Assembly: GCA_003223135.1 (NCBI GenBank)
Contig: QHXX01000025.1
Coordinates: 1 to 41,270, forward strand
Source of the DNA: Acidobacteriota bacterium
Lineage (GTDB): Bacteria; Acidobacteriota; Polarisedimenticolia; Gp22-AA2
Direction: 5' to 3'
Length of the DNA stretch: 41,270 nucleotides
Within the stretch, counting starts at the first letter, position 1; each line of letters starts with the position of its first letter. The translations under genes were made by a program, and so were the position numbers. Shown here in pieces: positions 6,784 to 15,489 of this stretch. The notes beneath the pieces were generated by a model, which made no database searches, was not told the origin of the DNA, and was given only the letters and a program-made list of their open reading frames with translations.

Positions 6784-9030
6784 ATGCTGATGACGACCAG
6801 CCCGCAGGCCTCCAGTCCATTGGCGCGAGCCCTGAAACAATTGGCCACGGCCACCAAGGTCATCTCTTTCTATCCCCCCCAGCACCCGGCGGTGGTCTCC
6901 AACCTCGAAAAGGCGGTCCTCCTCCTGAAGGAGGCGTTGTCGGACAGGGAGACCCTCACGCTCGGCGTCAGCCAGGCGGCCTTCGTCGTGGATGGATCCG
7001 TGCTCGAGCAGGAGGATCGCGCGCTCTCCGGATTCGCCGGCTACCTCAGTCGACGGGATCTGAGCGCGCTTGTCTTCCAGCCTCCTATCGAGGGAGAGTC
7101 GCTCAGGGGCCTGCTCGAGGTGATCGCCCTCGATCCCGGGACGCTCCGCGCGAGGGGCGGTCCCAAGAAGACACTGGCCGAGAAGCGCCTGGGAGGGATT
7201 TCGGTCGTCGAGTTCGATCCCGCGGCGGCCCTCAAGTCGGCGCGCACCGAGAGCGGCGTGTCTCCGCCGGGAGAAAAGCCTCAACCGAGCATGAGGTGGA
7301 GCGATCTTCTGGCCCACTACCTCGCCGGGCAGGGACCCCTTCCTCCGGGCGGGCAGCACCTGATCAGGCGCGTGGCCGGCGATGCGAAGGCGGCATGGGA
7401 CCTGATGGCCTCCTTGCAGGAGCTGGTCGCCTCGGCGGGGCCGGCCCGAGCTTCCGTCCTGACCGCCGCCCTGAAGAAAATCGCCGCCGAGATCGCCGCG
7501 CACGAGGTCGAGGCGCTGCCTTCCCTGGCGCAAAACCTGGCCTCCGCCCTCATGGCTCTCGATCCCGCCTCCCGCCTGGATGTGCTCGGCTCGAGCCTGC
7601 CGGTCCCGGGCACGGACATCGACCTCGCATCGGCGGTGCGCGCCCGGATCCCCGAGGACAATCTGGGCGAGATCATCGTCTCCCTGGTGCAGTGCGAGGG
7701 GAACCTGAACGCCCGGCTGGGGAGCGTCATCCGCAAGGTCCTGATCGATGCGGGGGTCACCGGGCAGGGGAAAATCGGGCTTCAAGAGGCGTTGCGCGCC
7801 GCCCGCCAGCACGAGCCGCCCCCGGCGGACGTGTGGGACTCGGTGGAGGAGCTTCTCGAGGAGTCCCAGGACGACTGGATCTCGCGCGAGTACAAAGGAC
7901 TCCTGGAGATGATCGGAGAGCACGCGCCGCATCTCGAAGATGGGCTGCGGAACGAGCTGATGGCGCTTCCTGACTTCCGCGAGGCGTTCACCCCCGAGGG
8001 AATCAGGCGCCGCGCCTGGCTGATGTTCGGGGACCTGGTGGCGATCGACGAGGAGGCTGCACGCCAGTGGGTCGCGCTCGACCAGATCGAGAAGCGGGCC
8101 GCGTCTCTCACGCCCGACTGGTTCGCGGACAGCGCGGGCGTCGTGGAGTCGGTGCGTGGCCTCCTGGCGGCCGAGCCTCTGCCCCGGCCGCACGTCCGCG
8201 AGGCGGCCCTGCGCGCACTCGGTGCCATCGCCGAGGCGCTGGTGCGCTGTTACCGGAGGGACTTCCACCAGCTGGCGAAGGAGCAAAGCGCGACGCTGGC
8301 GAAAGCCCTGGAGGCGCTGGGAGAACACTCCGTTCCGAGTCTTTTGAACGGCCTGGCCCTGGAGGAGGATTGGGAGGTGCGCCGTCCCTTCCTCGCCCTG
8401 CTGGCGGCGCGCGGCAAGGTCGCCGTGCCGGCCCTGGTCCGGAGGCTGGCGGATCCGTCCTGGTACCTGGTACGGAACGTCCTTCTGGTCCTGGGCGAGA
8501 TCGCCGACGCCGCGACCATCCCGGCCATCGCCCCGGCACTGAAGCACGACGAGCCCCGGGTGCGGCGCGACGCCGCCGCGGCCCTGGGCAAGATCGGAGG
8601 GCCGCGCGCCTTCGCTCTGCTCAGGGACTGCCTCGAGGACCCCGAGGTCTCCGAAGTCGCGATGCGCGCGCTGGCGGCGATCGATCGGCGACGGACGATC
8701 GGCACCTTCCTGGAAATGACCGAGAAGGTGGATCTGTTCGGGCGCGGCCACGGACGTCTCAAGGACGCCCTGACCACGCTCGGGGCGCTCGGGGGCAATG
8801 ACGCGGTGCCGCGGCTGCGATCCATCCTGATGCGCGGCTTCTGGCTGCCGCCCTCGGCCGGCGACACGCTGCGCATCGCCGCCGCCCGCGCCCTGGAGAG
8901 GATCGGCACCGAGTCGGCACGGACGGCGCTTGCGCAGGGAGCCCGTCTGTGGAGATCGCCGGTGCGCACGATCTGCGCGGAGATCGTCGGTCAGCGGCCC
9001 GCCGGGTCTGCCGCGGCATCCCGGAGCTGA
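6784..9030 (+). CDS. HEAT-repeat protein with an N-terminal domain shared with the next gene
   Basis: This is a soluble protein of 748 residues from the ATG at 6784; 6790 is an equally possible start, and neither has a clear Shine-Dalgarno. Residues 10-120 form a conserved domain with FYPPQHPAV, VDGSVLEQED and a closing LLEVIALDP. A domain of the same pattern begins the downstream HD-GYP protein. Residues from about 520 on are HEAT-like helical repeats (VPALVRRLADPSWYLVRNVLLVLGEI, then PAIAPALKHDEPRVRRDAAAALGKIGG), which usually bind other proteins. No catalytic motif, signal peptide or membrane segment was seen. The ten-base gap to the HD-GYP gene means the two are surely co-expressed. A scaffold or regulatory partner in c-di-GMP signalling is my inference. 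Confidence 0.75.
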   Translation: MLMTTSPQASSPLARALKQLATATKVISFYPPQHPAVVSNLEKAVLLLKEALSDRETLTLGVSQAAFVVDGSVLEQEDRALSGFAGYLSRRDLSALVFQPPIEGESLRGLLEVIALDPGTLRARGGPKKTLAEKRLGGISVVEFDPAAALKSARTESGVSPPGEKPQPSMRWSDLLAHYLAGQGPLPPGGQHLIRRVAGDAKAAWDLMASLQELVASAGPARASVLTAALKKIAAEIAAHEVEALPSLAQNLASALMALDPASRLDVLGSSLPVPGTDIDLASAVRARIPEDNLGEIIVSLVQCEGNLNARLGSVIRKVLIDAGVTGQGKIGLQEALRAARQHEPPPADVWDSVEELLEESQDDWISREYKGLLEMIGEHAPHLEDGLRNELMALPDFREAFTPEGIRRRAWLMFGDLVAIDEEAARQWVALDQIEKRAASLTPDWFADSAGVVESVRGLLAAEPLPRPHVREAALRALGAIAEALVRCYRRDFHQLAKEQSATLAKALEALGEHSVPSLLNGLALEEDWEVRRPFLALLAARGKVAVPALVRRLADPSWYLVRNVLLVLGEIADAATIPAIAPALKHDEPRVRRDAAAALGKIGGPRAFALLRDCLEDPEVSEVAMRALAAIDRRRTIGTFLEMTEKVDLFGRGHGRLKDALTTLGALGGNDAVPRLRSILMRGFWLPPSAGDTLRIAAARALERIGTESARTALAQGARLWRSPVRTICAEIVGQRPAGSAAASRS

Positions 9031-9040
9031 GGTCTTATCC

Positions 9041-10480
9041 ATGAGCGAACCCGAGCGCAACTCCGCCCCACCCGGCCCGGAGGCGCAGGCCCGGACGCTG
9101 TCACCGGCCGTGGCGCGGGCGCTCGGCGCCGCCATCGCCCAGCGCCGGATGTACCCGCCGGAGCACCCGATCGCCTCCCGGGCCCTGACGTCCCTGGCCC
9201 TCTATCTCGAGCGCATCCTGGCGCTCGTGCCGGAGTGGCGTCTGGCGATGGTCGAGGGGAAGCTCCTGGCCTCGGGCCTTACGATCGAGGAAGGCGGCGA
9301 GGGGCTGGCGTCGTTCATCGACAGCCTGAAGGCCCGCAACATCGAGACCATCGCCTTCAAACGGGGCGTGGACGTGGAGGAATTGCGCCGGTTCATTTCG
9401 CTCATGATCCTCGACCCGAAGTGGTTCGCCGGCGGCGGGCTGCCGGATCTGATGAACAAGGAGGGGATCGTCTCGATCGAGGCCGGCCGGCTCGTCCTGA
9501 GCGATGCACCCGAGGCCGACCGGAACAAGGCGGTGCTGGATGAAGCCGGGCCCGAGCTCCTGGAGGCCTACGACAACGGGCTCACGTTCATCGAAGAGAC
9601 GATCCGTTCGCTGCGCGAGGGGCGGCGCATCAGCCTGGAGGAGGCTGAGTCTTTCGTGAGCACGGTCGCCCGCCAGATGCAGCAGGACCGCTCGCCCTTC
9701 CTGATCCTGACCGCGCTGAAGTCGCACCACGCGTACACCTTCACCCACATCGTCAACGTCTGCATCCTGACCGTCTCGCAGATCGAGGCGCTGGGGGGGG
9801 ACGAGCGGGCCCTTCGGGAGTTCGGCCTGGCCTCGATGATGCACGACATCGGCAAGACGATCCTGCCGACCGAGATCCTGAGCAAGCCCGGGAAGCTGAC
9901 TCCCGAGGAGTTCGCCATGGTGCAGAGACATCCTCAGGATGGAGTCCATATCCTGCGCGAGACGCCGGACGTCCCGGACCTGGCGCTGATCGTCGCCCTC
10001 GAACATCACATGCGGTACAACCACGGCGGCTACCCGCGCTCCCGTCACCCGCGGCCGCTCCATCCGTGCAGCCTGATGACCAATCTGGCCGACACCTACG
10101 ACGCGATGCGCAGCCACCGCTCCTACCAGGAGGAGTCCCCCCCCGAGAGAGTCGCCGCCCTGATCGGCGATCGCGCCGGGGTGGACTACCATCCGCAGCT
10201 CGCCCAGGCGTTCCTGCAGCTCATGGGCGCCTATCCGCCCGGCACGCGCGTTCGCCTGGACACCGGCGAGGAGGGACTTGTCGTGCGCGTCAACCCCACG
10301 AATCCCTACCGGCCGGTCGTGCGCATGCTGCGCGACAGCACCGGCGGCGTCCTGCGGCGCCTGGAGGTCGTGGATTTGATGGACAAGGAGCGGGTAGGCG
10401 GGCGCTTCGCGCGGAACATCCTCGAATCGATCAAGCCGCAGCCGCCGTCGAAGCCGCCGGCTCCGTCCTCGACACTCTGA
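9041..10480 (+). CDS. HD-GYP domain protein, probable c-di-GMP phosphodiesterase
   Basis: This 479-residue cytosolic protein starts at the ATG at 9041, with GAGG eight bases upstream. Residues 20-126 are the domain shared with the preceding HEAT protein (YPPEHPIASRAL, LASFIDSLKARNIETI, LRRFISLMILDP). An HD-GYP domain spans about 225-395: FTHIVNV (His236), MMHDIGK (His268, Asp269), LEHHMRYNHGGYP with the GYP signature at 330-332, and LADTYDAMRSHRSYQ. Such domains hydrolyse c-di-GMP at a two- or three-metal centre, and the metal-binding pattern looks intact, although the segment before GYP varies from the common HHExxDGxGYP form. A small C-terminal beta region (GTRVRLDTGEEGLVVRV) follows, as in many family members. 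Confidence 0.88.
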   Translation: MSEPERNSAPPGPEAQARTLSPAVARALGAAIAQRRMYPPEHPIASRALTSLALYLERILALVPEWRLAMVEGKLLASGLTIEEGGEGLASFIDSLKARNIETIAFKRGVDVEELRRFISLMILDPKWFAGGGLPDLMNKEGIVSIEAGRLVLSDAPEADRNKAVLDEAGPELLEAYDNGLTFIEETIRSLREGRRISLEEAESFVSTVARQMQQDRSPFLILTALKSHHAYTFTHIVNVCILTVSQIEALGGDERALREFGLASMMHDIGKTILPTEILSKPGKLTPEEFAMVQRHPQDGVHILRETPDVPDLALIVALEHHMRYNHGGYPRSRHPRPLHPCSLMTNLADTYDAMRSHRSYQEESPPERVAALIGDRAGVDYHPQLAQAFLQLMGAYPPGTRVRLDTGEEGLVVRVNPTNPYRPVVRMLRDSTGGVLRRLEVVDLMDKERVGGRFARNILESIKPQPPSKPPAPSSTL

Positions 10481-10498
10481 ACGTCGACCACCTCACGA

Positions 10499-11206
10499 TC
10501 AGGACGGTGCCCTGAGGAAGCCCCGCAGGCGTTCGGGGCGGGGCGACGCGGTGGCGATCCCGTGGCTGATGGCGTAGCGGGTGAGGCCGGCGACGTTGTG
10601 GATCTCGAGCTTGTCCATGATCCGCGTGCGGTGGTTCTCGATCGTCTTGACCGAGAGGACCAGAAGCCCCGCGATCTCCTTGTTGGTGTGGCCCTCGGCA
10701 ATGAGCTGCAGGATCTCGCGCTCGCGCGGACTCAGGATCTCCAGCATCCCCGAGCGGGTCTTCGGGTTCGGCCGTTTCAGGTATCCGTCGACGACCTTGG
10801 TCGAGATGGCCGGGTGCAGGTAGGTGCCGCCGCCCACCACCGCGTGGATCGCCTCGACCAGGTCGGATGACACCGATTCCTTAAGTAGATATCCGCGCGC
10901 CCCGGCCTTGAGCAGGGAGTAGACGTACTCCTCGCTGCTGTGCATGGTCAGGGCCACGACCCGGATCGCCGGGGATTCTTTGACGATGCGCGCCGTGGCC
11001 TCGAGCCCGTTCATGCGCGGCATGCTCACGTCCATGACCACGACGTCCGGCAGGAGCGTCAGCGCCTTGCGAACCGCCTCCCGTCCGTCGGCCGCCTCGC
11101 CGACGACTTCGATGTCCGGCTCGGCGTCGAGAATGGCACGCAGCCCCTGCCGTACAATGGCGTGATCGTCCGCCACCAGCACACGAGTCCTCTTTCCACG
11201 GGTCAT
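10499..11206 (-). CDS. NarL/FixJ-family response regulator
   Basis: This 235-residue transcription regulator has a receiver domain (residues 7-122) with the acidic pair Asp13/Asp14, phosphoacceptor Asp59 in VVVMDVSMPRMNG, the Thr in ALTMHSS and the Lys in YLLKES. A LuxR-type helix-turn-helix follows near 160-225, containing LSPREREILQLIAEGHTNKEIA and VKTIENHRTRIMDKL. The start ATG at 11206 overlaps the kinase stop by four bases and has GGAGGG just upstream, so the kinase and regulator are produced together. The target genes are not evident; its own promoter region is the first place to look. The gene converges on the HD-GYP gene with only 18 bases between stops and no visible terminator. Confidence 0.92.
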   Translation of the reverse strand: MTRGKRTRVLVADDHAIVRQGLRAILDAEPDIEVVGEAADGREAVRKALTLLPDVVVMDVSMPRMNGLEATARIVKESPAIRVVALTMHSSEEYVYSLLKAGARGYLLKESVSSDLVEAIHAVVGGGTYLHPAISTKVVDGYLKRPNPKTRSGMLEILSPREREILQLIAEGHTNKEIAGLLVLSVKTIENHRTRIMDKLEIHNVAGLTRYAISHGIATASPRPERLRGFLRAPS

Positions 11207-13047
11207 GACAGCCCTCCCTCGAATGCCGCGTTCTTCGCCGCGTGCCTCGATCGGCCGCCGCTCCGCCCCGCGGCGCGCATCGGAATGTCCGCCACCAGGC
11301 GGGTGCCGCGTCCCGGTCGCGACTTGATGCTCAGGACCCCTCCGACGCGCTCGATCCGCTCGCGCATGCCGAGCAGCCCGAGCCCCTGATCGGGCGGGCC
11401 GCCCTGCCTCATCCCGATACCGTCGTCCGCGACCACCGCACGCAACGACCCGTTGAAGCCGCTCAGCCCGATCCGGACGTGCCGGGCGCGCGCGTGGCGG
11501 GCGACATTGGTCAGCGCCTCCTGGAAGAAGCGGAACAAGAGCGTGTTGACGTCCTTCTGCGCCGGCCCGCCCCCTCCATTTGCCTGCACGTCCACGCCGA
11601 CGCCCGTGCGCCGCGAGAAGGTGTCCGCGTACCAGCGCAGGGCGGGGACGAGCCCCAGCTCGTCCAGCATGGAGGGCCGCAAATCCATCGCGATCCGCCG
11701 CGTGTCTTCGATCGTGCTCCGCACCACCGCCTCGGTTTCCAGAATGGCGCGCCGCACCCCGGGGGCCGCCCCCCGGGTCAGGGTCCGCAGAAGGCCGAGA
11801 TTGATCTTGGCCGCGGTCATCGACTGGGCCAGCTCGTCGTGCAGCTCGCGGGCGATTCGCCTCCGGTCCTCCTCGAGTCTCTTCTCCAGGCTCTCCGAAA
11901 CGGCCCGCAGGTCGGCCTGCTTGCGGCTCAGCGCCTCGATGACGCGCGCGCGCCTGATGGCGTGACCGATCTGATCCGCGAGAGTGGAGCAGAGCCTGAT
12001 GTCCTCCTCGTCGAACGCCCGTGGTTCCGCGTCTTCCAACCGTAGCGTGCCCAGGGTTTTCCCCTTGCTCCTGATCGGAATCACCAGCACCGACTGCGTC
12101 TCCGGCCAGTAGGCGCAGACTTCGGGTGTCGCGCGCAGGTCGTCGAGGCGCAGCGCCCGGCCCGACCGCAGGACGCGCGGGCTCAGGCAGGATCGATGCT
12201 GTTTCGCCGGGAAGCGGAATCCCTGATAATACTTTCCCAGAGGCCCCGCGATGGCGGCGACCTCGAAGTCGGAAGCGCGCTCGTCGTAGAGCGCCACCAC
12301 CACTCCGAGGACCTTCGACCCTTCCCGGACGTTCCTGGCAAGACGCGGCAGCAGGATCGGCAGACTCTCCTCGGTGCTGATGGCGCGGCCGACCTGATTG
12401 AGCAGCAGGAGGCCGTTCCGCCGGCGGGTCTCGCCCTCGCGCGCCAGCGCCCCCTTCACGACCTCGGTGATGAGCCCCGCGAGGGCGGTCGCCACCTCCA
12501 GGTCGGTGGCGCTCATGTCGAACGGCCGGCCGCCGCGATCGGCGAACAGCAGGCCGATCGGACCGTCGGGCCCGCGCAGTGGCGCACCGAACATCGAGGT
12601 CTGACCGCGCCAGCCCACATGGCACATGCGACGGCGCGGCGCGCCAGGCGGGGCGACGGCGCGCAGCACCGCCTGCCGCCGGCGCACCACGCTCCGCCCG
12701 AAGGGACAGTCCTTAAGAGACACACCCTGCGCGTCCGAGGCCGCGGGCACCCGGCCGTAGCCCGACAGCCTGCGCAGACGCTTCAGCCTGTCCAGGAGCC
12801 AGATCTCGGCCCTCCGGAATCCCATGGTCCCCGCGAACTCGCGCAGCACCCTGGAGGCGATTTCGGCCGGCTGCCCCCTCGCCGACCCGAGCAACGAGAG
12901 ACGATAGAAGGCGCGCATCTGCCGCATGCTGCGGACGCGACCCGCGAGCAGGTCCCGACGCCTATTGTGTCCGCCCGGAGACGGCAGAGGCCTCTTCGGG
13001 CCCGCAGACCCGCTTGCGCCGTCGGCTCGGAGAGCGACTTGCTTCAT
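11203..13047 (-). CDS. GAF-GAF sensor histidine kinase, NarX/DesK-type
   Basis: I place the start at the ATG at 13047 (614 residues); a TTG six bases earlier is less likely. Two GAF-like domains, about residues 55-200 and 225-370, are followed by a short coiled coil and the HisKA_3 dimerisation motif RRIARELHDELAQ with phosphorylated His403. A HATPase module follows, with FRFFQEALTNVARHA (N box), VVADDGIGM (G1) and GLGLLGMRERIERVGG (G2). No transmembrane helix was seen, so the sensor should be cytosolic and read a small ligand, redox state or gas through its GAF domains. Cysteines occur in GAF1 (DCPFG, RMCHVG). The partner is the overlapping response regulator. Confidence 0.9.
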   Translation of the reverse strand: MKQVALRADGASGSAGPKRPLPSPGGHNRRRDLLAGRVRSMRQMRAFYRLSLLGSARGQPAEIASRVLREFAGTMGFRRAEIWLLDRLKRLRRLSGYGRVPAASDAQGVSLKDCPFGRSVVRRRQAVLRAVAPPGAPRRRMCHVGWRGQTSMFGAPLRGPDGPIGLLFADRGGRPFDMSATDLEVATALAGLITEVVKGALAREGETRRRNGLLLLNQVGRAISTEESLPILLPRLARNVREGSKVLGVVVALYDERASDFEVAAIAGPLGKYYQGFRFPAKQHRSCLSPRVLRSGRALRLDDLRATPEVCAYWPETQSVLVIPIRSKGKTLGTLRLEDAEPRAFDEEDIRLCSTLADQIGHAIRRARVIEALSRKQADLRAVSESLEKRLEEDRRRIARELHDELAQSMTAAKINLGLLRTLTRGAAPGVRRAILETEAVVRSTIEDTRRIAMDLRPSMLDELGLVPALRWYADTFSRRTGVGVDVQANGGGGPAQKDVNTLLFRFFQEALTNVARHARARHVRIGLSGFNGSLRAVVADDGIGMRQGGPPDQGLGLLGMRERIERVGGVLSIKSRPGRGTRLVADIPMRAAGRSGGRSRHAAKNAAFEGGLS

Positions 13048-13089
13048 CGGCAAATAGGAATGTGTTTAAATGTGGAACACGCTCGACTT

Positions 13090-13118
13090 ATTCTGGCCAC
13101 AGGCAAGGTCCGTGTCAA
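13090..13118 (-). promoter_or_regulatory. Promoter of the histidine kinase-response regulator operon
   Basis: On the minus strand a perfect TTGACA (13118-13113) is followed after 17 bases by CAGAAT (13095-13090). Transcription would begin near 13083, some 36 bases before the kinase ATG. The -35 box overlaps the stop codon of the upstream epimerase gene. The A+T-rich segment between start site and ATG shows no clear Shine-Dalgarno. Confidence 0.55.
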
Positions 13119-14287
13119 CAGGATTTATATCGCGCGAACACCGCGGCGATTCGGCCCGCCGCCTTGCCGTCCCAGAGGGGAATCGGCCGGGCGCGCGGGG
13201 CGGGCCGTCGCAGGATCCGCCGGGCCGCCCCCACGATCCTCTTCTCGTCGCTGCCCACGAGAACATTCGTTCCGCGTGAGAGGGTGATGGGCCGTTCGGT
13301 GTTCTCCCTGAGGGTCAGACAGGGAACGCCCAGGATCGAAGACTCCTCCTGGATCCCGCCCGAGTCGGTCAGGACCAGGCGGGCTCGCCGCTGGAGATGC
13401 AGGAAGTCGAGATAACCGAGAGGCTCGATCAGAAGGAGGCCCGTCGCCGGCACCTGCGCTCCCAGGTCTTGCATCATCTTCACGGTGCGCGGGTGAGCCG
13501 GGAACACGATCGGGAGGTCGCGCGCCAGGACCTCGAGCGCCCTGAAGATGCGCCGCAGCGCGGCGGGGTCGTCCACGTTGGACGGCCGGTGCAGCGTGAG
13601 CAGGGCGAAAGGGGGTGCGATGCCCAGCCTTCGCGTTACGTCGGACGAATCGGCGCGCGCGACGAAGCGCCGCAGCGTGTCGATCATCACGTTGCCGACG
13701 CGGTGGATCTTGCGGCGATCAACCCCCTCGGAGACGAGGTTCCTGTCCGCATCCGGCCCGGTGGTGAACAGCAGGTCCGACAACGCGTCCGTGACGATCC
13801 GGTTGACCTCCTCCGGCATCGACCGGTCGCGCGACCGCAGCCCGGCCTCGACGTGGGCCACCCTGATGGGCGGTGACATCTTCGCGGCCACCATCGAGCA
13901 GGCCATCGTGGAGTTGACGTCTCCCACCACGACCACCCAGTCGGGGTGATCGGCCTCGAGGACCTTCTCGAACGCCTCCATGATGCGCGCCGTCTGCGCC
14001 GCGTGGCTGCCGGAGCCGACACCGAGGTGGATGTCGGGCTTCGGAATCTCCAGCTCCTGGAAGAACACGTCCGACATCAGCTCGTCGTAGTGCTGCCCGG
14101 TATGCACGAGGCGGGCGTCGAAAAGATCGGGTCGCGCCCGGAGCTCCCGCAGGATGGGCGCGACCTTCATGAAATTCGGGCGGGCTCCGGCGACCAGGAG
14201 GAGACGAAGGGCGCGGTGCTTCGAGCGCGCGGGCGCGGGGGCGCGCTTGCCCGAGGCGGAGGCTCGGGCGGCCGGGCGCTTCTTCAT
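13115..14287 (-). CDS. UDP-N-acetylglucosamine 2-epimerase family enzyme (WecB/WbpI type)
   Basis: This cytosolic enzyme has 390 residues from the ATG at 14287. It shows the epimerase-2 signatures GARPNFMKVAPILRELRA, HTGQHYDELMSDVFF, VVVGDVNSTMACSMVAAK, VAHVEAGLRSRDRSMPEEVNR, LTLHRPSNVDD and TDSGGIQEESSILGVPCLTLRENTERP. The family inverts C2 of UDP-GlcNAc to UDP-ManNAc or, in the WbpI branch, of UDP-2,3-diacetamido-glucuronate. Its start overlaps the stop of a DegT-family sugar aminotransferase by four bases. Such a pair recalls the WbpE/WbpI steps of 2,3-diacetamido-mannuronate synthesis, but the dehydrogenase and acetyltransferase of that route are not in the window. A short Lys/Arg/Ala-rich stretch precedes the fold. 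Confidence 0.85.
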   Translation of the reverse strand: MKKRPAARASASGKRAPAPARSKHRALRLLLVAGARPNFMKVAPILRELRARPDLFDARLVHTGQHYDELMSDVFFQELEIPKPDIHLGVGSGSHAAQTARIMEAFEKVLEADHPDWVVVVGDVNSTMACSMVAAKMSPPIRVAHVEAGLRSRDRSMPEEVNRIVTDALSDLLFTTGPDADRNLVSEGVDRRKIHRVGNVMIDTLRRFVARADSSDVTRRLGIAPPFALLTLHRPSNVDDPAALRRIFRALEVLARDLPIVFPAHPRTVKMMQDLGAQVPATGLLLIEPLGYLDFLHLQRRARLVLTDSGGIQEESSILGVPCLTLRENTERPITLSRGTNVLVGSDEKRIVGAARRILRRPAPRARPIPLWDGKAAGRIAAVFARYKSC

Positions 14288-15453
14288 CCGCGGCCCAGAA
14301 CGTCGCGCAGCGCCTCGCACACCCGGTCGACCTGGTCCTCGGTCATCTCCGGGTAGAGCGGCAATGACAGCACTTCGCGGGCGGCGCGCTCGGCGACCGG
14401 GAAGCTGCCCTCGCTCAGGCCCATCCAGGCGTAGGCCGGCTGCAGGTGCAGCGGGATTGGATAGTGGACGCCGGTCTCGACCCCTTTCTCGAGGAGGGCG
14501 GCGCGCACCCGTTCGCGGTCCTTCACCCGCACGCAGAACAGGTGATAGACATGGCGCGCCCCCGCTCGTTCCACGGGCAGGACGAGGTCGCCGCGTCCCG
14601 GACCGTCGCCGTGGGGCGCCGCCAGGTCCGAGAGCCCCGCACGGTACCTCAGGGCCAGGGCTCGCCGCCTCTCATTCCAGGCGGGCAGATGCCGCAGCTT
14701 CACTCTCAGGATCGCCGCCTGCAGGGCGTCCAGGCGACCGTTGTATCCCTCCTCCAGGTGCCGGTATTTCTCCACCTGCCCATGGTCCCTGAGCCGCCGG
14801 ATGCGTTGCGCGACCTCGCGGCGCGACGTCGTGACCATCCCGCCCTCGCCGCAGCCTCCCAGGTTCTTCGTGGGGTAGAAGGAGAAGCAGCCGGCATCTC
14901 CGAGCGTGCCGGCCGCACGGCCCCGATCGAGCGACCCGTGGGCCTGGCAGGCGTCCTCGACCACGACCGCGCCGGCGCGCCGCGCCCGCTCCAGGATGGG
15001 CGGCATGTCGGCCGCCTGCCCGTAGAGATGCACCGGCACGATGGCGCGAGTGCGCGGGGTGACGGCCGCCTCGAGTGCTGTGGGGTCGAGGGTGAAAGTC
15101 TCCGAATCGATATCCGCGAACACCGGCCGCGCGCCGGCCTGGCTGATCGCTTCGGTCGTGGCGATGAACGACAGCGGGCTCGTGACGACCTCATCGATGC
15201 CGTCCCGCGCCCGTGCACGGGCGCCGCCGTCGCCCGTCGCCAGGAGAGAGAATCGGAGCGCGTCCGTGCCGCTCGCCACCGATACGGCCTCACCGGCGCC
15301 GCACTGCGCGGCGAACTCCTGCTCGAACGCCTCCACTTCGGGACCGCCGATGAAGTGGCCCGAGGCGAGGACCCTTCGCACGGCGGCGTCGATGTCGGCC
15401 TGCAGCGACAGATACTGTGCGGCGATGTCGGCGATGGGGATTTTCGTGGTCAT
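14284..15453 (-). CDS. DegT/DnrJ/EryC1 family sugar-nucleotide aminotransferase (WbpE-like)
   Basis: This is a complete 389-residue PLP enzyme. It opens with the family motif IPIADIAAQYLSLQADID and continues with SGHFIGGPEVEAFE, ASGTDALRFSL, PLSFIATTEAI, VHLYGQAADM, VVEDACQAHGS with Asp167, the Schiff-base Lys196 in SFYPTKNLGGCGEGG, and the hexose-binding region around EGYNGRLDALQAAIL. It should transfer an amino group from glutamate to a 3- or 4-keto UDP-sugar. Together with the coupled epimerase, it suggests an acetamido-sugar for O-antigen, capsule or glycoprotein. The ATG has GGGAG about ten bases upstream. It lies 36 bases downstream of a membrane-protein gene and could be an extension of that operon. 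Confidence 0.88.
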   Translation of the reverse strand: MTTKIPIADIAAQYLSLQADIDAAVRRVLASGHFIGGPEVEAFEQEFAAQCGAGEAVSVASGTDALRFSLLATGDGGARARARDGIDEVVTSPLSFIATTEAISQAGARPVFADIDSETFTLDPTALEAAVTPRTRAIVPVHLYGQAADMPPILERARRAGAVVVEDACQAHGSLDRGRAAGTLGDAGCFSFYPTKNLGGCGEGGMVTTSRREVAQRIRRLRDHGQVEKYRHLEEGYNGRLDALQAAILRVKLRHLPAWNERRRALALRYRAGLSDLAAPHGDGPGRGDLVLPVERAGARHVYHLFCVRVKDRERVRAALLEKGVETGVHYPIPLHLQPAYAWMGLSEGSFPVAERAAREVLSLPLYPEMTEDQVDRVCEALRDVLGRG

Positions 15454-15489
15454 GTCGGCGGACTCCCTGTTGACCGCCGATAGGTTACA

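Noticed and set aside
10481-10498. Bidirectional terminator between the convergent HD-GYP and regulator genes
   Set aside because: Only 18 bases separate the stops, with no hairpin or T-run.
11207-12625. Upstream extension of the response-regulator frame
   Set aside because: It lies within the histidine kinase in another frame and has no domain. The ATG at 11206 with the kinase overlap is the natural start.
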